Positions 26,050 through 35,413 are shown, counted from the stretch's first letter. The stretch: 64,000 nucleotides of DNA from Rhodophyticola porphyridii (GCF_003688285.1 NZ_RCNT01000007.1:124001-188000), one strand, 5' to 3'. The notes: a model not told the origin generated them from the sequence alone. A program made the numbers and translations.

Positions 26050-27033
26050 ATGGGAGTAAAAACCATCCTATCGGCCAAACTGGCCATTGCCACCGCCGCA
26101 ACGGTGTTTTCGTTGTCGGCCGCGCCGCAGATGGCGCAGGCAAATGAGTGCATCGCGCCATCCAATCCGGGTGGCGGATGGGATTTCACCTGCCGGACCA
26201 TCGGCCGCATCCTGTCGGAGCTGGATCTGGTGGACGGCAATGTGCAGATTACCAACATGCCCGGTGGAGTCGGCGCGGTGACATATGCGATGGTCGCGTC
26301 CGAACGCTCGGACGACCCGGGTCTGATCGTCGCCACGTCGACCGTCGGCGTGACCCAGATCGCACAGGGCCGATACCCCTCGGGCATCGACACGATGCGA
26401 TATCTCGGCATGCTCGGGGCGGATGTCGGCGTTATCGCCGTCGCCGCGGACAGCGAATACGAAACCCTGGCAGATTTGAACGCGGCGATGGTTGCCGATC
26501 CGTCAAGCGTGGTGACGGCAGGCTCTTCCGGCGCGGGGGGCTGGGATCATATCCGCCTGCTGATGGTCGCCCGCGAGGCCGGTCTGGAGGATCTCACGGC
26601 GCTGCGTTGGGTCCAGTTCGACGGAGGCACCGATGCGGTGACGCAGATGATGGGTGGGCAGCTCGACGTTGTCTCGACCGATCTGGGCGAGATCGCGGGC
26701 TTCGTGGAATCGGGCGACATCCGCGTTCTGGCCGCGCTTTCCACCGAGCCGGTCCCGGCGTTTCCGGACATACCCACCGCCATCAGTCAGGGCATCGACG
26801 TGACAGGCTATAACTGGCGCGGGCTCTATACCGGCGGCGACGTTTCCGACGAGGCCTACAACGCCTGGGTGGCGCGGCTCGAAACGCTCTACAACTCCGA
26901 CGAGTGGCAAACGGCCGCGGTCGAGTTCGGTCTGGTTCCGATCTGGATCGGCGGCGCCGATTTCGAGGCCTATGTGCGGGAGCAGGAACAGATCATGGCC
27001 GACATCTCCCGCGATATCGGCGTGATTGAATGA
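26050..27033 (+). CDS. tctC: Tripartite tricarboxylate transporter substrate-binding protein (TctC/Bug family)
   Basis: A 327-residue periplasmic binding protein with a signal peptide (residues 1 to about 33, ending AQA-NE). It has the Bug-family start of the mature protein (CIAPSNPGGGWDFTCRTIG), in which the backbone loop grips carboxylates, followed by NMPGGVGAVTYA and a GSSGAGGWDHIRLLM segment. It captures a carboxylic acid and delivers it to the TctA/TctB membrane complex. It overlaps tctB by 4 bases. The ligand is not shown by sequence; the divergent HMG-CoA lyase and CoA-transferase suggest a branched or C5-C6 dicarboxylate. Confidence 0.92.
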   Translation: MGVKTILSAKLAIATAATVFSLSAAPQMAQANECIAPSNPGGGWDFTCRTIGRILSELDLVDGNVQITNMPGGVGAVTYAMVASERSDDPGLIVATSTVGVTQIAQGRYPSGIDTMRYLGMLGADVGVIAVAADSEYETLADLNAAMVADPSSVVTAGSSGAGGWDHIRLLMVAREAGLEDLTALRWVQFDGGTDAVTQMMGGQLDVVSTDLGEIAGFVESGDIRVLAALSTEPVPAFPDIPTAISQGIDVTGYNWRGLYTGGDVSDEAYNAWVARLETLYNSDEWQTAAVEFGLVPIWIGGADFEAYVREQEQIMADISRDIGVIE

Positions 27034-27464
27034 GCATCAGGCTTGCGGGCGTCGCGATCTTTCTGGTCGCGGCGCTCTATGCCTGGACCGCGCAGGACTA
27101 CACGGCCTCGTTCGGCGACGTTCTGGGGCCGTCGGTTTTTCCGGTTATGGTGGGTATCCCGGCGATGGCGCTTGCGCTGTCGCTGGTGGTGTTTCCGGGG
27201 GGCACAGTCAGCTGGCCGTCGGGTGACAGGCTGTTGCGGCAGGCCATGGCGCTGGCAGCGCTCGTCGTCTATGCGCTGCTCCTGGAACGTCTCGGGTTTC
27301 CGATTGCGACGGCGGCGCTCATAGCGGTGGTGGCGATCATTCTGGATGGCCCGCCCGGCAAATCGCTCCTGATCGGCGTGGCCGGATCCTTGTCCTTGTG
27401 GGTGCTGTTCGATCAGCTTCTCGGCCTGCCCATAGATTTTCTCGGCAGTTTCTTCACCGGTTGA
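27030..27464 (+). CDS. tctB: Tripartite tricarboxylate transporter small membrane subunit (TctB)
   Basis: A 144-residue protein with four hydrophobic helices (about 3-20, 30-50, 70-90 and 95-125), the usual plan of TctB. The first loop has YTASFGDVLGPSVFPVMVGI, close to the family pattern near helix 2. The start overlaps the tctC stop (ATGA). It is followed 6 bases later by the large subunit. It forms the integral membrane carrier with TctA. Confidence 0.88.
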   Translation: MSIRLAGVAIFLVAALYAWTAQDYTASFGDVLGPSVFPVMVGIPAMALALSLVVFPGGTVSWPSGDRLLRQAMALAALVVYALLLERLGFPIATAALIAVVAIILDGPPGKSLLIGVAGSLSLWVLFDQLLGLPIDFLGSFFTG

Positions 27465-27470
27465 GCATAT

Positions 27471-28976
27471 ATGGAAATTCTCTCGTCTCTCGCGCTTGGG
27501 TTCTCCGTGGCGCTGCAACCGCTGCACCTCGCGCTGCTGCTTTTCGGATGCTTCGCGGGCACCCTGATCGGCGCGATGCCGGGCCTTGGGCCGGTGAACG
27601 GCGTGGCGATCCTGATCCCGCTCACCTTCGCGTTCGGCTTTGACGCGACGGCCTCGCTCATCCTGCTCAGCGCCGTCTATTTCGGCTGCATGTATGGCGG
27701 GCGGATCAGTTCCATCCTGCTCAACATCCCCGGCGATGAACCCGCCGTGATGACCACGCTTGATGGCTATCCGATGGCGCAGCAGGGTCAGGCTGCGAAT
27801 GCGCTGGCGATCTCGGGCGTGGCATCCTTTGTCGGGGCCACCGTTGCGATTGTGGGGCTGACCCTCTTCGCGCCGCTCCTTGCGCGGGCGGCGATCTATT
27901 TCGGACCTGCGGACTATTTCGCGCTTTATGTCATGGCCTTTGCCACCATCGGCGGGCTGGCGGGCGTCGATCCACGCAAGACGCTGCTCTCTGCCCTGAT
28001 CGGCCTGATGATCGCAACGATCGGGCTGGATCCCGCCACCGGCATCCCGCGTTACACGGGCGGCTCCTTCAACCTCTATGACGGCATCGACCCCATCGTG
28101 GCGCTTGTGGGTCTTTTCGCCATTTCCGAACTGATGTTCCTTCTGGAGCGCGCGATCAAGGATCGCGATGCCGCGATCCGCCTGACCACCTGGATCCCGG
28201 AGGCGAAGGTCATCCTGGGCACGGCCTGGGCGACCGTGCGCGGCGCGGTGGTCGGTTTTGTCGCCGGCGTTCTGCCGGGCGCGGGCGCATCGCTTGGGGC
28301 GGTGATGAGCTATTCGATCGAAAAGCAGGTCAGCAACAAGAACGGCACGTTCGGCAAGGGCGATCCCAGAGGTGTCGCGGCACCCGAGGCGGGAAACAAC
28401 TCCGCCTCCGCCGGTGCACTGATCCCGATGCTGTCGCTCGGCGTGCCGGGCTCCGGCACGACGGCCGTGATGCTGGCGATGCTGATCTCGCTCAATGTCC
28501 AGCCCGGGCCGCTCCTGTTCGAGCGCCAGCCAGACCTTGTCTGGGGCCTCGTGGCGTCGCTCTACATGGCCAACGTCATGCTGCTGATCCTGAACCTGCC
28601 CCTGATCGGGCTGTTCACCCGATTGATGGCGATCCCGACCTGGTCGCTGATGCCGCTGGTGGTCGCGATCAGCTTCATCGGCGTCTACTCGATCAGCAAC
28701 TCCACCTTCGACCTTTACGTCATGATTGCATTCGGCGTGCTGGGTTACATTCTGCGCAAGCTCGACATCACCCTTGTGCCTTTGGTGCTGGGTCTGCTGC
28801 TCGGTGCGGATATGGAAAACAACCTGCGCCGCGCCCTGTCGATCTCGGGCGGCGATTACGGCGTGCTTGTCGCAAGCTGGATTTCGGTGGCTCTCTATCT
28901 GGCGACGGTCGCCTTTCTGGCGCTGTCGATCTGGCTGGGCCTGCGGGACCGCAAGCGCGGCCCTGCGGCGGAGTAA
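27471..28976 (+). CDS. tctA: Tripartite tricarboxylate transporter large membrane subunit (TctA)
   Basis: A 501-residue integral membrane protein with about 11-12 helices and the TctA landmarks GTLIGAMPGLGPVNGVAIL, YGGRISSILLNIPGDEPAVM and VLPGAGASLGAVMSYSIEK. A second glycine-rich loop is PEAGNNSASAGALIPMLSLG. It carries the substrate using the ion gradient. Length is normal for the family. It ends the tctCBA operon; the LysR gene starts 26 bases further on the same strand. Confidence 0.93.
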   Translation: MEILSSLALGFSVALQPLHLALLLFGCFAGTLIGAMPGLGPVNGVAILIPLTFAFGFDATASLILLSAVYFGCMYGGRISSILLNIPGDEPAVMTTLDGYPMAQQGQAANALAISGVASFVGATVAIVGLTLFAPLLARAAIYFGPADYFALYVMAFATIGGLAGVDPRKTLLSALIGLMIATIGLDPATGIPRYTGGSFNLYDGIDPIVALVGLFAISELMFLLERAIKDRDAAIRLTTWIPEAKVILGTAWATVRGAVVGFVAGVLPGAGASLGAVMSYSIEKQVSNKNGTFGKGDPRGVAAPEAGNNSASAGALIPMLSLGVPGSGTTAVMLAMLISLNVQPGPLLFERQPDLVWGLVASLYMANVMLLILNLPLIGLFTRLMAIPTWSLMPLVVAISFIGVYSISNSTFDLYVMIAFGVLGYILRKLDITLVPLVLGLLLGADMENNLRRALSISGGDYGVLVASWISVALYLATVAFLALSIWLGLRDRKRGPAAE

Positions 28977-29001
28977 AACTGTCCGGAACGCGGGAGCCGT
29001 C

Positions 29002-29886
29002 ATGCGCCACGACTTCACCAGTCTGATCCTGTTCAGGGCCGTCGCCCGCGCCGGCTCCATCGCCGGGGCGGCGGCGAAGCACAACATGGCCGCCTCCGCC
29101 GTTTCCAAACGGATATCGGACCTCGAGGCCCGGCTGGGCGCGCCCCTTCTCTACCGCGAGCGGCGCGGTGTCGACGTCACCGCGGCAGGGCGCGAGTTGC
29201 TGACCCATATCGACAGCCTGGTTGGCGTTATCGAGCACATGGATGCCGAGATGAGCCGCTACGCCGATGGCAAGCTTGGCACCATCCGGATCGCGGCCAA
29301 TACCTCCTCCATCACCCAGTTTCTGCCTGAAGACCTTGCCGAGTTTGTCAAGCATCACCCGGAATTGCGGATCGAGCTTGCAGAACGGACCAGCCGGGAA
29401 ATCCTCAAGGCGGTGCACGAAGGCCAGTGCGACATCGGCATCTTTTCCGGCCTGACCAGCACCAAGAGGCTGAAGACCCTGCCCTACAGGCGCGACACGC
29501 TGGTCGTGGCAATGCCCCCGGAGCACCGGCTTGCGCGGCAGGCGGCGGTCCCGTTCGAGGCGCTTCTGGATGAGGATTTTGTCGGTCTGCAGGGGGGTAG
29601 TTCCATCCAGTCCCACGTGCGCAAAGTCGCGGCCGCCGCGGGTCGGGAGTTGAGAATTCGGGTCGAGGTTCAAAGCTTCGACGGGGTGCGCCGAATGGTG
29701 CAGGCCCGGCTCGGGATCGCGATCCTGCCCTATGGCGCGGTCGAGCCCTATGTCCACGATGCGGAGCTGACCATGGTTGCGCTGGATGAGCCCTGGGCGA
29801 AACGCGACCTTTTCATAGCGGTGCGCAGGCTGGGCACCCTGCCCCGCCACGCAAGACTCCTGCTCGACAGCCTGACCGGCTCCTAG
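29002..29886 (+). CDS. LysR-family regulator downstream of tctCBA
   Basis: A 294-residue LysR protein with a helix-turn-helix at about 18-42 (GSIAGAAAKHNMAASAVSKR) and the linker helix SDLEARLGAPLLYRERRGVD. The effector domain (about 92-290) begins GTIRIAANTSSITQFLPEDL. Start ATG 29002 has GGGAG just upstream; the frame extends far into tctA without meaning. Its place at the end of the importer operon suggests that it controls tctCBA and the divergent lyase/CoA-transferase pair in response to the imported acid. Confidence 0.9.
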   Translation: MRHDFTSLILFRAVARAGSIAGAAAKHNMAASAVSKRISDLEARLGAPLLYRERRGVDVTAAGRELLTHIDSLVGVIEHMDAEMSRYADGKLGTIRIAANTSSITQFLPEDLAEFVKHHPELRIELAERTSREILKAVHEGQCDIGIFSGLTSTKRLKTLPYRRDTLVVAMPPEHRLARQAAVPFEALLDEDFVGLQGGSSIQSHVRKVAAAAGRELRIRVEVQSFDGVRRMVQARLGIAILPYGAVEPYVHDAELTMVALDEPWAKRDLFIAVRRLGTLPRHARLLLDSLTGS

Positions 29887-29896
29887 GCCGGGCTGG

Positions 29897-30031
29897 TCAG
29901 TCCGCCGGGGGCGCGACCGGCTTGCCGCCAGAGGGGCGGGCCGGTTCGGGATCGGGTTGCCCTTTGGGATCTTTCGATTGCGACGCCTTTTTCTTGGCCG
30001 CCTCAATCCTCGCCAAGTCGTTGAACGACAT
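29897..30031 (-). CDS. Small Lys/Pro-rich protein, 44 aa
   Basis: A short gene that starts at ATG 30031 after a good ribosome site (AAAGGAAA, about 5 bases upstream). It begins MSFNDLARIEAAKKKASQSK and ends in a Pro/Gly-rich tail (PARPSGGKPVAPPAD). Small proteins starting MSFNDLA are common in Rhodobacterales, in my recollection. The product is hydrophilic, lacks a signal peptide and is probably disordered after residue 18. The frame continues upstream to 30208 but loses protein character. Function unknown. It is convergent with the LysR gene 10 bases away. Confidence 0.6.
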   Translation of the reverse strand: MSFNDLARIEAAKKKASQSKDPKGQPDPEPARPSGGKPVAPPAD

Positions 30032-30244
30032 TTTGGCTTTCCTTTTCGGGCCGCCGGGGTATCCGGCAGCCTGCCACCAGTACTGACCGGCTTGTGGAAT
30101 AGCAAAGGAAACCTTGGCTAATGGATGCCACCCCCTTGCAAACCCGGCCGTCAATCGCCAAGTAGAGGATGCTACTGACCTCATTTTCGACCCTCTGTTT
30201 TCCTTCACCGGCTCACAGCGCTAGACACAGTCGTGAGAAGCCGG

Positions 30245-30266
30245 GCCGCCGCATTCTGCGGGCGGC
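30245..30266 (+). promoter_or_regulatory. GC-rich hairpin in the cspA leader
   Basis: GCCGCCGCA-TTC-TGCGGGCGGC folds into a nine-pair stem with one bulged G, ending 20 bases before the cold-shock gene start and just before its ribosome site (AAAGGAAA). Structured leaders control translation of csp mRNAs with temperature. The role here is inferred from position. The rest of 30032-30286 has no gene. Confidence 0.45.
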
Positions 30267-30286
30267 GATCATAAAGGAAACTTCAC

Positions 30287-30493
30287 ATGGCCAATGGCAC
30301 AGTGAAATGGTTCAATTCTTCCAAAGGCTTCGGCTTCATCGCCCCCGAAACAGGCGGCAAGGACGTGTTCTTGCATATCTCCGCACTGGAGCGGGCGGGC
30401 ATGACCAGCCTCGATGACGATCAGAAGGTAACCTATGATGTCGAATCCGGCCGTGACGGGCGGGAAAGCGCGATCAATCTTGCGCTTGCCTGA
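30287..30493 (+). CDS. Cold-shock protein (CspA family)
   Basis: A 68-residue single cold-shock domain. It begins MANGTVKWFNSSKGFGFIAP, with the RNP1 motif KGFGFI (13-18) and the RNP2 motif VFLHIS (27-32), both needed for single-stranded nucleic-acid binding. It acts as an RNA chaperone in the cytoplasm. The ribosome site is AAAGGAAA, and a hairpin lies in the leader. It stands alone and is followed at once by a terminator. Confidence 0.95.
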   Translation: MANGTVKWFNSSKGFGFIAPETGGKDVFLHISALERAGMTSLDDDQKVTYDVESGRDGRESAINLALA

Positions 30494-30504
30494 ATTGACT
30501 GCGC

Positions 30505-30528
30505 GGGCGCTCCAACGGAGCGCCCTTT
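30505..30528 (+). terminator. Rho-independent terminator after the cold-shock gene
   Basis: GGGCGCTCC (30505-30513), loop AAC, GGAGCGCCC (30517-30525), then TTT. The nine-pair GC stem begins 11 bases after the cspA stop. The U-tract is short, so termination may be incomplete, with some read-through into the desaturase gene at 30551. Confidence 0.7.
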
Positions 30529-30550
30529 CGCAATCACCGAAACCGATGGA

Positions 30551-31561
30551 ATGACCCATCCGGCACCCAGCCCTTCGGACTGGACCCGTGTTCTTGCCCG
30601 GTATCGCACACCCGACACGGCGCGCAGCCTCTTCGAGCTGATCGTAACACTCACACCGTTCCTGGCCCTTTGGGCCTGCGCCTGGTGGATGCTGTCGGTC
30701 AGCACCACGCTCGCCGTCTTTCTGGCGCTTGGAAACGCGGCCTTCCTGATCCGCTTGTTCATGATCCAGCACGATTGCGGCCATGGCTCCCTGTTTCGAA
30801 ACCGGCAGGTCTGCGACTGGACGGGCCGTGCGATCGGCGTTCTCACGCTGACGCCATATGACGTCTGGCGCAGGACCCATGCCATCCACCACGCCACCAA
30901 CGGCAATCTGGACCGCCGCGGTGTCGGCGATTTGCCGACACTGACCGTGAAGGAGTATCAGGCAAAAGGATGGATCGGAAAAGCGCTCTATCGCCTTGTC
31001 CGCAATCCGCTTTTCCTGTTCGGCGTCGTCCCCTTCTACACGTTTTTCCTGCAGAATCGGCTTCCGGTCGGCCTGATGCGATCGGGTTGGAGGTACTGGC
31101 TGAGCGCCCTGGCCACGAATGCCGCCATCGGTGCCGCCCTTGCGGCGATCATCTGGCTGGGGGGCTGGAATGTCGTTCTGTTTGTCTTCTTCCCCACCAT
31201 GCTGCTCGCCGCGATCGCCGGGATGTGGTTCTTCTTTGTGCAGCATCAGTTTGAGGAGACAAGCTGGCAGCGTGAAGGCGACTGGGATGTGCAGAACGCA
31301 GCCCTTGAGGGCAGTTCGCATTACGCGCTGCCCGGGATCCTGCGCTGGATCACCGGAAACATCGGCGTCCACCATGTGCATCACCTGGCCAGCCGCATCC
31401 CCTTCTACCGGCTAGACGAGGTGATCAGGGATCACGATCTGCTGGCACAATCCAAGCGCATCACGCTGTGGGAAAGCTTCCGCTGCGCACGTCTTCATCT
31501 TTGGGACGAGGAGCGCCGCAAACTCGTTTCGTTTGCCGAAGCGCGCAGCGCGGCTGTCTGA
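30551..31561 (+). CDS. Fatty acid desaturase
   Basis: A 336-residue membrane di-iron desaturase with all three His boxes: HDCGHGS, HAIHHATNG (HxxHH type) and VHHVHHLASRIPFYRL. Four or more membrane segments surround them (about 30-75 and 185-235). It inserts a double bond into acyl chains of membrane lipids. Its place straight after a cold-shock gene suggests a part in keeping membranes fluid at low temperature, though box spacing alone does not give the position of the double bond. Confidence 0.9.
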   Translation: MTHPAPSPSDWTRVLARYRTPDTARSLFELIVTLTPFLALWACAWWMLSVSTTLAVFLALGNAAFLIRLFMIQHDCGHGSLFRNRQVCDWTGRAIGVLTLTPYDVWRRTHAIHHATNGNLDRRGVGDLPTLTVKEYQAKGWIGKALYRLVRNPLFLFGVVPFYTFFLQNRLPVGLMRSGWRYWLSALATNAAIGAALAAIIWLGGWNVVLFVFFPTMLLAAIAGMWFFFVQHQFEETSWQREGDWDVQNAALEGSSHYALPGILRWITGNIGVHHVHHLASRIPFYRLDEVIRDHDLLAQSKRITLWESFRCARLHLWDEERRKLVSFAEARSAAV

Positions 31562-31609
31562 CCGAGGATATCGTTCGGTGTCCCGTCGGACGCGGCTTTC
31601 CGCAGCAGG

Positions 31610-32731
31610 TCAGGCCGCCGTTGCGATCCGGCCCGCAAGGGTCGGAGCCGCCGCCCCGGTCGTCGAAGGGAAACTGCCCGGGAGGTTCCGCAGCCTGCGC
31701 ATGGCGAGATAGGCGAAGCACTGGGCCTCGGTCGCATCCCCCTCCCAGCCGACGGCCTCGGCGGTCTCCACCGTGACCTCGGCAAAGGTTCCCAGCATCT
31801 TCAGAAGCGTCGGGTTGCGCCGACCGCCGCCGCAGACGATCAGCCGCGCGGGCCGCACCGGCAGGAGGTCGAGGCCCCGCCCCACCGCCGCCGCCGTGAA
31901 GGCCGTCAGCGTCGCCGCCCCGTCCGCATCGGAAAGCGGGGCCGCCCAGTCATGACCGAAATCGAACCGGTCAAGAGACTTGGGATAGGCCTGCTTGAGA
32001 TAGGGATGCCCGAGCGCCTGCCGGAGCCGCGCGGTGTCGACCCGGCCCGCCGCGGCAAGCCGGCCGTCGCGATCCATTTCGCCAAGCCCGCGGCTTCTGA
32101 CGAAATCGTTGATCGGGGCGTTTGCGGGCCCGGTGTCGAATGCCACGAGCCCGCCCGCGCCATCGCACGCCGTCACATTGGCCACCCCACCGAGGTTCAG
32201 GATCGCCGTGCCGGTCCCGCCGCCGAGGCTGTCCAGCAACGCGCCGTGATAAATCGCTGAAAGCGGCGCCCCCTGCCCGCCCGCCGCCATATCCGCATTG
32301 CGGAAATCATGGACGACCCGCACCCCGAGCAGTTGCGCCATCAGGCCCCCGTCGCCAAGTTGCCGGGTCCGGCCCGGGCGCCCGCCCACGGGTGCGCGAT
32401 GCAGAACGGTCTGGCCATGAAACCCGACCGCCGCGATGTCGGACATCGCCAATCCCGCCTCTGCCACCAGCCGGGCAACGGCGGCGGACTGCGCGCGGGT
32501 AATCCGCTCCTCCGCCACGGCGAAGATGGCAGGCTCCGGGCCGTCGAAGTTCCAGTCCAGCGCCGCGCTCAGGCAGCGAGGCAGGATCGCGCGGGTGTCC
32601 TCGTCATAGGGGTCGAGCGCGTACGGGCCGAATTCGGCCACGCCCTCCCCATCGGTTCGCAGGAGCGCCACATCGATATTCCCGTCAAGGACCGTGCCGG
32701 TCATCAGGCCGACGCACCAGTGCATATCCAT
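31610..32731 (-). CDS. anmK: Anhydro-N-acetylmuramic acid kinase
   Basis: A 373-residue sugar kinase of the AnmK family. It has the N-terminal GLMTGTVLDGNIDVAL, GFHGQTVLHRAP, DFRNADMAAGGQGAPL, ILNLGGVANVT, the catalytic Asp in AFDTGPANAPINDFV, and VCGGGRRNPTLLKML. It hydrolyses the 1,6-anhydro ring and phosphorylates anhydro-MurNAc to MurNAc-6-phosphate, feeding MurQ encoded at 38772. It is the last gene of a minus-strand operon and starts 4 bases after the stop of the serine hydrolase gene. Confidence 0.94.
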   Translation of the reverse strand: MDMHWCVGLMTGTVLDGNIDVALLRTDGEGVAEFGPYALDPYDEDTRAILPRCLSAALDWNFDGPEPAIFAVAEERITRAQSAAVARLVAEAGLAMSDIAAVGFHGQTVLHRAPVGGRPGRTRQLGDGGLMAQLLGVRVVHDFRNADMAAGGQGAPLSAIYHGALLDSLGGGTGTAILNLGGVANVTACDGAGGLVAFDTGPANAPINDFVRSRGLGEMDRDGRLAAAGRVDTARLRQALGHPYLKQAYPKSLDRFDFGHDWAAPLSDADGAATLTAFTAAAVGRGLDLLPVRPARLIVCGGGRRNPTLLKMLGTFAEVTVETAEAVGWEGDATEAQCFAYLAMRRLRNLPGSFPSTTGAAAPTLAGRIATAA

Positions 32732-32735
32732 TTCA

Positions 32736-33707
32736 TCACTCCGCGAAGAGCGCCTCCCCCACTGCGCGCCTGAGATCGGCGATGCCGCTTTCGGTGTGGC
32801 GCGTGGGGTGGACGCGATTGGTCAGAAGGGTCCAGGCGATCCCGGCCTCCGGATCGATCCAGAGACCTGTGCCGGTAAAACCGGTATGCCCTATGGTCGC
32901 AGCCGAGCATTTCTGCCCGCCGGACCACCCGTCATGACGGATCTCCCAGCCATGGCTGCGTATGGGCGAGAGTGCCGTGAAGATGGGCTCCGGAGCCTGC
33001 GCGAGCCGGTCTTCGGCAAAACCGAGCAGCGCATCGGCGGTGCCGAAAAGCCCCGCATGCCCGGCCCCCTGCAAGGCAAAGCAGTTCTCGTCATGCACCT
33101 CGCCGCGCAGGATACGCCCGCGCCACGTACAGGCCTCGGTCGCCGCGCAGGTCTCCGGATCGGGGGCGAAGGTAAAGCTCGGCCCTGGGTCCATTTGCCT
33201 GATAGGGCAGCCTTCAAGACGTTCCAGGGCGATGCCGAGCAGGATGAAATTGATGTCGGAATAGACCGGAGGCGCCTGCCGTCTCCATTCGCGTTGCAAC
33301 ACGAAGGCGCGCAATCGGGCCGGATCGCCGCCATAGGTGTAGATCGGCTCGACCGCGGGAAAGGGCGTCCGGTGGGCAAGACAATCCCGAAAGGTAACCC
33401 GCCGCTCCCAGCTCTCGGCATCGTATTGGCGCAGGTCCGGGATGATGGAGGTGAGCGGTGCATCAAGGTCGATCCGCCCGGCCTCCGCATGGGCAAGAAT
33501 ACGCTCGGTCGTGAAAACCGGTTTGGTCAGCGACGCAAGATCGAACAGCGTGTCGCGCGCGACGGGCACCTCTTCGGGAAACTTCGCCGCCAGTCCCGTC
33601 GCCCGCACCTGCCGCCCGTCAGGGCCGGTGACGCCAAGCACCGCGCAGGGAATGCGCCCGGCGGCCACGGCGCCCGCCGCGTTGGCCCAGGCCGCATCGA
33701 GGGTCAT
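32736..33707 (-). CDS. Class C beta-lactamase-family serine hydrolase
   Basis: A 323-residue penicillin-binding-fold hydrolase with the SxxK motif in LASLTKP, the YxN-like YSDIN and the HTGFTG triad motif (KTG position). No signal peptide is visible, so it acts in the cytoplasm. Start ATG 33707 overlaps the ABC gene stop by 4 bases. Between anmK and a peptide importer it probably trims or cleaves muropeptide-derived material, for example as a peptidase or esterase. A role in antibiotic resistance is unlikely without export. Confidence 0.88.
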   Translation of the reverse strand: MTLDAAWANAAGAVAAGRIPCAVLGVTGPDGRQVRATGLAAKFPEEVPVARDTLFDLASLTKPVFTTERILAHAEAGRIDLDAPLTSIIPDLRQYDAESWERRVTFRDCLAHRTPFPAVEPIYTYGGDPARLRAFVLQREWRRQAPPVYSDINFILLGIALERLEGCPIRQMDPGPSFTFAPDPETCAATEACTWRGRILRGEVHDENCFALQGAGHAGLFGTADALLGFAEDRLAQAPEPIFTALSPIRSHGWEIRHDGWSGGQKCSAATIGHTGFTGTGLWIDPEAGIAWTLLTNRVHPTRHTESGIADLRRAVGEALFAE

Positions 33708-35413
33708 GCCGCGGGCTCCACCGCGACACGGTGATCGGGGCCATGATCCCGCCAGCTTTGCGGCGGCGCCTGCCACCCGTCCGGGCGCAGCGTTGAAGGG
33801 ACCTCGTCCGTGTCGAGCGCGAAATCAACATGCCGGCGCTCGATCGATGGGACCGCCGCGATGAGCTTGCGGGTGTAAGGGTGACACGGATCGGACAGGA
33901 CCGACCGGGCCGCGCCGATCTCCACAATGCGACCGGCATAGATCACGGCGATTCTGTGCGCGATGCGCTCTACCACAGCCATGTCGTGAGACACGAAGAG
34001 ATAGGCAAGACCGAAATCCCGCTGCAGATCGATCAGAAGGTCCAGTACCTTGGCCTGCACCGACACATCGAGCGCCGAGACGGCCTCGTCCAGAACCAGC
34101 ACCCTGGGGTTCGGCATCAGGGCGCGCGCGATGCAGATGCGTTGCCGCTGACCGCCGGAGAATTCGTGTGGATAGCGCGCCAGCGCATCCTGCGGCAGAT
34201 CCACCTTGTCGAGCAGCATCCGCATCCGGTCGAGTGCCTCGGTGTCCACCCGCCTGCCCGCCGCGATCACCGGTTCGGACAGGAGCGCGCGCACGTCCAT
34301 CCGCGGATTGAGCGAGGCGTTGGGGTTCTGGAACACCATCTGCACCGCGCGGCCCTCAGCCCCTTCCACCCGGCCCGCCGTCGGCCGCACCAGATCGAGG
34401 ATGGCGCGCGCCGTCGTCGACTTGCCGGAACCGCTTTCGCCCACGATGCCGAGCGTCTCGCCCGGGACAAGATCGAAGGACACGCCCTCTACCGCGTGGA
34501 CATATCCTTTGGCCTGCCTGAGGAAGCCGCCGCCAACCGAGAAGCGGACGCCAAGATTTTCAACACGAAGCGTGGCCTTGGCGCCCTCGCTGCGAACTGC
34601 ATTTACACGGGCGGATCGCCCGCCCCGGAAATGGGGCACCGCACTCAGCAGATGGCGTGTGTAGTCATGGGCGGGCCGGTCGAAAACGTCATCGGCGGTC
34701 CCGCTTTCCACCGCGCGGCCGCCCTGCATCACCACAACCCGGTCCGCTATACCCGCAACGAGGCCGATGTCATGGGTGATGAAGATCAGGCCCATCCCGG
34801 TTTCCCGTTTCATCTCCGCCAGAAGCGCGAGGATCTGTGCCTGTATGGTGACATCGAGCGCCGTGGTCGGTTCATCCGCGATCAGCAGGCGCGGCTCACC
34901 CGCGAAGGCCATGGCGATCATGATCCGCTGGAGCATGCCACCCGACATCTGGTGCGGGGCCTGATCGAGGCGACGCGCCGCATCGGGAATGCGGACCCTT
35001 TCAAGGGCCCGGATCGCGGCCTGCCGTACCGCCCGTCCGCTCAGACCGCGACGTTTGGCGAAGATCTCGCCAATCTGTGTGCCGATTTTGAGCACCGGGT
35101 TGAGCGAGGTCATCGGCTCCTGGAAGATCATTCCGATCTCGCCCCCGCGAAGGTTCTGCATCCGCGCTTCGGAGGCGGTTGCGAGGTCCGTCGTCCCGTC
35201 GAGCAGGATCGACCCGCCGAGGATGCGCCCTCCGCTGTAATCCACCAGCCGGTTGATCGACATCGCCGTAACCGATTTGCCCGACCCGCTTTCGCCCACT
35301 ATGGCCAGCGTCTCGCCGGCGGCAAGGTCGAGGTCGACACCCTGAACCACCTCGGTCTCGTGACCGGGCCTGCCGAAACCCACGCGCAGATCCCTGACCG
35401 TAAGCAGCGTCAT
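33704..35413 (-). CDS. Peptide ABC transporter, two ATPase domains fused (DppD-DppF type)
   Basis: A 569-residue tandem ABC ATPase. Domain 1 (about 1-260) has [20 protein letters not shown] and [12 protein letters not shown]; domain 2 (about 275-540) has [26 protein letters not shown] and [12 protein letters not shown]. The OppC-type ATP-binding C-terminus is seen after each. Such fusions (like GsiA) drive oligopeptide importers. Start ATG 35413 overlaps the permease gene by 4 bases. The neighbouring recycling genes suggest muropeptides or murein peptides as cargo. Confidence 0.92.
   Translation of the reverse strand: MTLLTVRDLRVGFGRPGHETEVVQGVDLDLAAGETLAIVGESGSGKSVTAMSINRLVDYSGGRILGGSILLDGTTDLATASEARMQNLRGGEIGMIFQEPMTSLNPVLKIGTQIGEIFAKRRGLSGRAVRQAAIRALERVRIPDAARRLDQAPHQMSGGMLQRIMIAMAFAGEPRLLIADEPTTALDVTIQAQILALLAEMKRETGMGLIFITHDIGLVAGIADRVVVMQGGRAVESGTADDVFDRPAHDYTRHLLSAVPHFRGGRSARVNAVRSEGAKATLRVENLGVRFSVGGGFLRQAKGYVHAVEGVSFDLVPGETLGIVGESGSGKSTTARAILDLVRPTAGRVEGAEGRAVQMVFQNPNASLNPRMDVRALLSEPVIAAGRRVDTEALDRMRMLLDKVDLPQDALARYPHEFSGGQRQRICIARALMPNPRVLVLDEAVSALDVSVQAKVLDLLIDLQRDFGLAYLFVSHDMAVVERIAHRIAVIYAGRIVEIGAARSVLSDPCHPYTRKLIAAVPSIERRHVDFALDTDEVPSTLRPDGWQAPPQSWRDHGPDHRVAVEPAA

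Noticed and set aside
26970-29108. Open frame of 712 codons opposite tctB/tctA
   Set aside because: It is Arg/His/Gln rich low-complexity antisense reading of the transporter genes; tctA and tctB are well supported on the plus strand.
32736-33707. Beta-lactam resistance gene
   Set aside because: The fold is shared, but there is no signal peptide and the gene lies in a cell-wall recycling operon, so a resistance role is unlikely.
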